Source of the DNA: Dendrobium chrysotoxum
Lineage: Eukaryota > Streptophyta > Magnoliopsida > Asparagales > Orchidaceae
Assembly: GCA_019925795.1 (NCBI GenBank)
Contig: CM034309.1
Location: forward strand, 19,524,729-19,588,728
Direction: 5' to 3'
DNA length: 64,000 bases
Shown: positions 59,905 to 64,000 of the stretch, piece after piece
Numbering within the stretch: the first letter of the stretch is position 1
How the letters are laid out: each line of letters starts with the position of its first letter
Program-made: the position numbers and the translations under genes
Notes under the pieces: model-generated
What the model was told of the DNA's origin: nothing
Database searches by the model: none
Seen by the model: only the letters and a program-made list of their open reading frames with translations

Positions 59905-61507
59905 TATCACAATCCAACCCGACCAGGATATATCCTATCATTTTGAGCTACGACAAGCAAATCCTAAGATCTAGTTTTAAAATTTTTCATATTCTCTTTC
60001 AATATTTATTTTAAATAAATAATAGGCTTCATAGCTATTAAAACATTCAAGTACTATAAATAAATTCATCCATAAGATTTCTTTTATTTTATCAAAATGT
60101 ATAAACTATAATATATAGTTATAAATATAAGCTAGAGAAATAAATAATAAATTATCCATGACTCTAAAAAATCAAAATAGAGAAATACATATAAACTTAG
60201 ATCTGACCCTAAATTGCAAATCAATAAGCTCTTTTTTTTCTTATATCTTGAAAAACCAGAAGCAAAATTATAGTGAGCTAAAATAGCTTAGCAGGCTATA
60301 CAAACCAATTTAAATTTCTAAATTCTTTTATTAAACATTTTGTTGAATATTTAAAAGCAATTAAATGAAGTCCAATAAATTAATATACTGAAAATATAAT
60401 AAAAGCATAGCAGTTATCTAATTATTTAAATAATAGTATTGAGAAAATAAATAAATTGAAATTCATATCATATAACAGTTCATATCACAAAGAAGTTCAT
60501 ATCATATTTCTTGGACCTAGATAGAATCTCAAAGGATTCTGGCCCCTTATGACTCTCTTTTGTGCGTATAGCACCAGAACATACTCGTCGGCACCAGAAC
60601 AAGACTTATAGCCACCAGAACATGCCTTAAAGGCACTAGAATATTCCTTGACACAAATAAAATCTCAAAGAATTTTGGCCCCTTATCTCTCCTAATAGAT
60701 ATTATTTTGTCGCATATGTACATTTTTCATTATATTATAGCAGTTAAAATGTAATTGAGCATGTGTTAGAAGTGCAAAATTTTCTATAATGGTAGGTAAC
60801 AAAAAATTATACTAAACAAAAATATAAATTTTAAATAAATAACCAAATTATTAGAGATCATGCAGAACTCTATTTTAAGACTTTAGTTATATTATAATAT
60901 TATATTTTAACCTCCAAATAATTTTTAATTAATAAAAAAACCCATAATTTTTAAAACCCCCATTTTAAAATTACCAAAAAATATTCAAAACATTTATTCT
61001 ATGAAAGTTTTACAAGTGCAAAGTTATCCCTATTTATTGGTAAAGGAAATAAAATTTTAATTGAAAATTTTCATAAAAATTATGTATTTTTGATAATTGA
61101 GATAGGTATAGTCTGACCTACCTCGACATGAATAAATTTGCTAATTGGACCTACGAACAAAATGGGCTTACGACCTCCAAAATTGAATTTTATTTTTCTC
61201 TCTTCTCTCTTTTTCTCTCTTTTTTCCTTATTCTCTATTTGGGAAAGACAAAAATGAAATGCTTTTTTTTTGTAAAATTCTGTATTAGTTGATTAGGATA
61301 TTATATTATAGTATAATAAACTAAGGGTAGAAAGGTAATTAAGTAAATTATTTCATTTTTTGCATAAAATTCTTTTATATCATCAAATTTGAGAATTAAA
61401 AAATTATTTAAAAAATATTCATAAATTAGCTAAGCATATCTAAAATATTCTAGTAAAATTGATTTACAAAATGGACACCTAACACTCCTAGTTTAAAGGT
61501 TACTACA
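59905..61507 (-). mobile_element. Solo-LTR-like insertion in Athila RT
   Basis: 1603 bp; minus-strand start TGTAGTAACC, end GGTTGGATTGTGATA (CA changed to TA). It splits RT between KITF and TSPYD. Flanks are ACCTT and ATATT on the minus strand, a possible 5-bp duplication with two changes. Internal direct repeat: ATCTCAAAGGATTCTGGCCCC (about 60527) and a diverged copy near 60660, with GCACCAGAACA words between. No ORF. GGGTTGTGACA-like ends are common in some plant gypsy LTRs. Confidence 0.75.
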
Positions 61508-62507
61508 AAGGTAATCTTATCCTAGTCCTCAGGTGCTATATGAATCTAGTACCCTGAAAACCCATCAAGAAAAATAGTAAAATGAATTTTTTGCCAATCT
61601 ATCTAACATCTCGTCATGGAAGGGCAAAGGAAAATAATCTTTTCTAGTGGCCTTTTTTAGCTTTCTATAATCTATACAGACTCTCTAACCAATAATATTC
61701 CTAGTATTAATAAGCTCATTATGTTAATTAATTATTACAGTTAAACCCCCCTTCTTAGGAATATAATGAATGAGACTCACCCAAGTACTATCTAAAATAG
61801 GATAGATAATTCTAGCATCAAGCCATTTAAGTATCTCATTTTTGACAACTTCTTTCATAGATGTGTTAAGTCTTCTTTGAGGATCAATTTTTGGTATTGA
61901 CTTAGCTTCCATTAAAATTCTTCATATACAAATTGAAGGGCTAATTCCTTTAATATCAGTAATAGACCACCCAAAAGCTTTCTTAAAATCTCCTAAAACC
62001 CTAATCAATTTATCTTCGTATTCTTTTTCCTATCTTATAGAAATGATTAAAGGCAAATTTAATTTTACCTAAAAAGGCATATTTAAGATGGCTTGGTAAA
62101 ACCTTAATCTCAAAGTCAAGGGCTTTCTCTGTAGAAGGTCTCAAAGTTATATGCATAGATGAAGTATCTAAAGTCTCAAACATCTTAAATATTCTAGTAT
62201 TATCTCTAATAGATTGAACAAATTCTCCTAAGTCCTTATAATCTTCCTCAACATCTTCTTCCAATGAATTCTTCCATAATAAATTTCTTTAAAACTCTCC
62301 ACTATAGTGTCTTCCAAATAACCTTGAAAATAGTTTCTATTTTTTTATGAGGGAATTTCCAAGATTTAAGAACATCAATCGTCACTTCTTGATCTTGAAC
62401 CCTCATAATCAACTCTCCTTTATAAACATCATTCATAACCTTCCCAGTAGCTAAGAAAGGTCTCCCTAGGATAAGAGGGATCTCCTTATCTTTTTCCATG
62501 TTAAGGA
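61508..62507 (-). pseudogene. Athila-like gypsy pol, 5' part (protease end, RT start)
   Basis: Starts next to LTR L. The protease end has IPLILGRPFLATGKV then KGELIMRVQDQEV (62499-62300). A linker with LPSHLKYAFLG (about 62075-62105) follows. RT starts with PQRRLNTSMKEVVKNEILKWLDARIIYPI and WVSLIHYIPKKGGLTV (61880-61730), then RVCIDYRKL (about 61680) and KDYFPLPFHDEMLDRLA. These are standard Athila landmarks. Stops and frame changes throughout. It is cut upstream at 62507 by LTR L, so gag and the rest of the element lie outside the window if present. Confidence 0.9.
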
Positions 62508-62899
62508 TGAAAGTTCGATAGGGATGTTAAGCCCTAGTGAACTAGTCCCGAGGCAAACCAAGAGGGGGGGTGAATTGGTTATTTAAAAATTTCACGAGGA
62601 ACAGAAAAAAATTTTTCGATACTTTGCAGCGAAAACAAGTAAATAAGAACGAAAAGATCAATCAAAGATATTCACCCAAGCAGTTAATATCAGAAAAAAA
62701 AGTGCAGAACAGAATCAGAAAAGCAAACCAGATTTTATAGTGGTTCGATCAACTTGACCTACGTCCACTCCCCAGAGCCTCCCCTCCGGGTATTACACTA
62801 AACAAAAAGTGACTCTCCTTTTGCTCCCACAACAAGGCAGAGAAGTCTGTACACAAAACCTTCTTTCCACCACCCGGTGAGGCAGAGAACCTAACCTTT

Positions 62900-62975
62900 T
62901 TTTACTTTCACCTGAAGCGGGCAAAGAACCCAACGTCCTTTTGCTTCCTCCTGAAGCAGGCAGAGAACCTCGGAT
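62900..62975 (-). repeat. Hairpin repeat in LTR L
   Basis: A perfect 6-bp stem TGCTTC/GAAGCA with loop AGGAG at 62942-62958, read on the minus strand. A neighbouring unit at about 62903-62919 is weaker (CGCTTC/AAAGTA, loop AGGTG). Unit spacing 39 bp. Confidence 0.85.
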
Positions 62976-63191
62976 GTTCTTGCCGATGATCCTCTCCCAA
63001 AGAACACCGACACGACGAAAGACGACGAGCGGAGAAGAAGACTCTGATCCTTGCTTGGAGCAACCTTCATGAACCCCTCACTAACTCCCCCTCACAAGAT
63101 CCTCTCTCTCTCTCCCAAACTCTCTCTCTCTCTCTAGGGTTTCTCTGGAAAGGAAAGTGGCAAAAGATCTTTCTTGTTGAAAGAAAAAGAT

Positions 63192-63199
63192 CTTTTATA
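63192..63199 (-). promoter_or_regulatory. TATA box of LTR L
   Basis: TATAAAAG on the minus strand in the same CTCCTATAAAAGATC context as LTR A. Confidence 0.75.
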
Positions 63200-63239
63200 G
63201 GAGGGCTTAAAATTTGTCCTAAATCTCAACTGGTCGGCC

Positions 63240-63900
63240 AAGATCATCCAGGATGATTGATAAATCATCCTGTACGATCAGTTCAAAATCAGCTGCATCA
63301 GCCTAGACGATCAGTAGAAAAAAATTTTCATATCGTCCAGTATGATCCTGCGATCGTCCGGGACGATTAGTGTAAATCGAGGAATATCATCCAGAAGATA
63401 ATTCGGGTCGTCCAGAGCAAACTGGGCTGGATAACCAAAAAATGACTTGATCGTCCAGGACGATACGGGTATCGTCCTATACGATTAGTTCAAAAAGTGC
63501 CCAAATCATCCTCTACACAGTTCGGGTCGTATAGCTGAAATGCACTAGACGATCATGATCGTCCGGGACGATCCTGCGATCATCTAGGACGATATGATCG
63601 TATCAATCAAATATAAATTACTTTCCTTAATTACCAGATTAATTTAGGCATGATTGTACTGGATCATCCGGGACGATACACGTATCGTCCTGGACGATCA
63701 GACTAAATATCTTAAAATAAAAACTTGCCTAACTTGATCTGGAGGCTGAGAATTTTTGATTTGAGCATATCGTCCCGTACGATCCAAATATCATCCAGGA
63801 CGATCTGCTTAATCAGACCCTCTTAACTTGGTCGTCCTAATTAGGGTTTCTTTTTTTACTGGATCGTCCAGGATGATGTGACTATCGTCTAGGACGATCT
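63240..63900. repeat. Palindrome array in LTR L (CGTCC subtype), best preserved
   Basis: Around twenty copies. Perfect ones: ATCGTCCAGGACGAT at 63450-63464 and ATCGTCCTGGACGAT at 63684-63698. Near-perfect ones lie near 63354, 63560, 63665, 63775, 63864 and 63885. Many come in pairs 10-20 bases apart with opposite central base. Confidence 0.93.
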
Positions 63901-64000
63901 GAACAAAAATTTGAACAGAAACTCTAATTCACTCAAGCTCTCCCTCTGAGTGTGTGTGTACATGGTTACTTAGCTAGGGGATCAGTTACATTACAATTAA

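Larger units (their letters stand above)
62508..64000 (-). mobile_element. Copia LTR L, cut by the window end
   Basis: The left end TGAAAGTTCGATAGGGATG matches LTR J. Inserted in Athila pol. It is the least decayed of the CGTCC group: most palindromes are intact. By comparison with J about 350 bases are missing at the right. No primer site lies to the left, so it is a 3' LTR or, if the other end has a matching AAGGA duplication outside the window, a solo LTR. Confidence 0.9.

Noticed and set aside
59872..61500. AGGAG as the target duplication for the insertion in Athila RT
   Set aside because: It matches by chance: the RT frame resumes earlier (TSPYDIFSF), which places the left end at 59905 and leaves ACCTT/ATATT as flanks.

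Overview
This window looks like nuclear DNA from a flowering plant, AT-rich and made almost wholly of nested, decayed transposable elements. I see no host gene, tRNA, rRNA or CRISPR array. The plant assignment rests on the repeat families: Sirevirus-like Ty1/copia elements (long Gag with coiled coil and zinc knuckles, initiator-Met-tRNA primer site, multiple polypurine tracts, an extra ORF after pol, palindrome-rich LTRs), an Athila-like Ty3/gypsy element, a 5'-truncated L1-type LINE, and hAT-like non-autonomous elements. I cannot name the species.

Layout. 1-5310: 3' end of copia element A (+): RNase H tail, palindrome array, degraded ORF3, polypurine tracts, 3' LTR. 5311-17582: long non-coding repeat DNA carrying a solo LTR (D, 9924-11875, perfect TTGTT target duplication) and a LINE fragment (15458-16077, 12-bp duplication). 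17808-33871: copia element B (+) with both LTRs, decayed gag-pol and an ORF3 split by a 4.46-kb LTR-like insertion (N, 26835-31296). 33966-34725: non-autonomous hAT element with a perfect 8-bp duplication. 35295-37124: copia pol fragment C (+). 37598-39935: LTR G (-) abutting LTR fragment H (+). 40275-51003: copia element E (-), complete in outline. 51004-53152: 5' end of element J (-). 53153-55118: second N-family copy. 56786-57279: hAT-like element. About 57540-62507: Athila-like pol (-), split by a 1.6-kb solo-LTR-like insertion (59905-61507) and cut by LTR L (62508 to window end).

The most notable signals are in the copia non-coding DNA. (1) LTRs and the spacer before ORF3 both carry many copies of a 15-bp palindrome. 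One group of elements uses ATCGTCCTGGACGAT (A, B, J, L) and another uses ATCGTACAGTACGAT (D, E, G). In A and E the LTR array and the spacer array are of the same subtype. (2) The transcribed part of the LTR carries a 39-bp tandem repeat, each unit able to fold a 6-bp stem with a 5-nt AGGAG-type loop. Stem sequences differ between elements but pairing is kept, which suggests a selected RNA structure. (3) ORF3 is kept in A, B and E as a non-envelope-looking protein with a Gln- and Pro-rich tail.

All coding regions have stops or frameshifts. No autonomous element is evident. Coordinates, target duplications and comparisons were read by eye.
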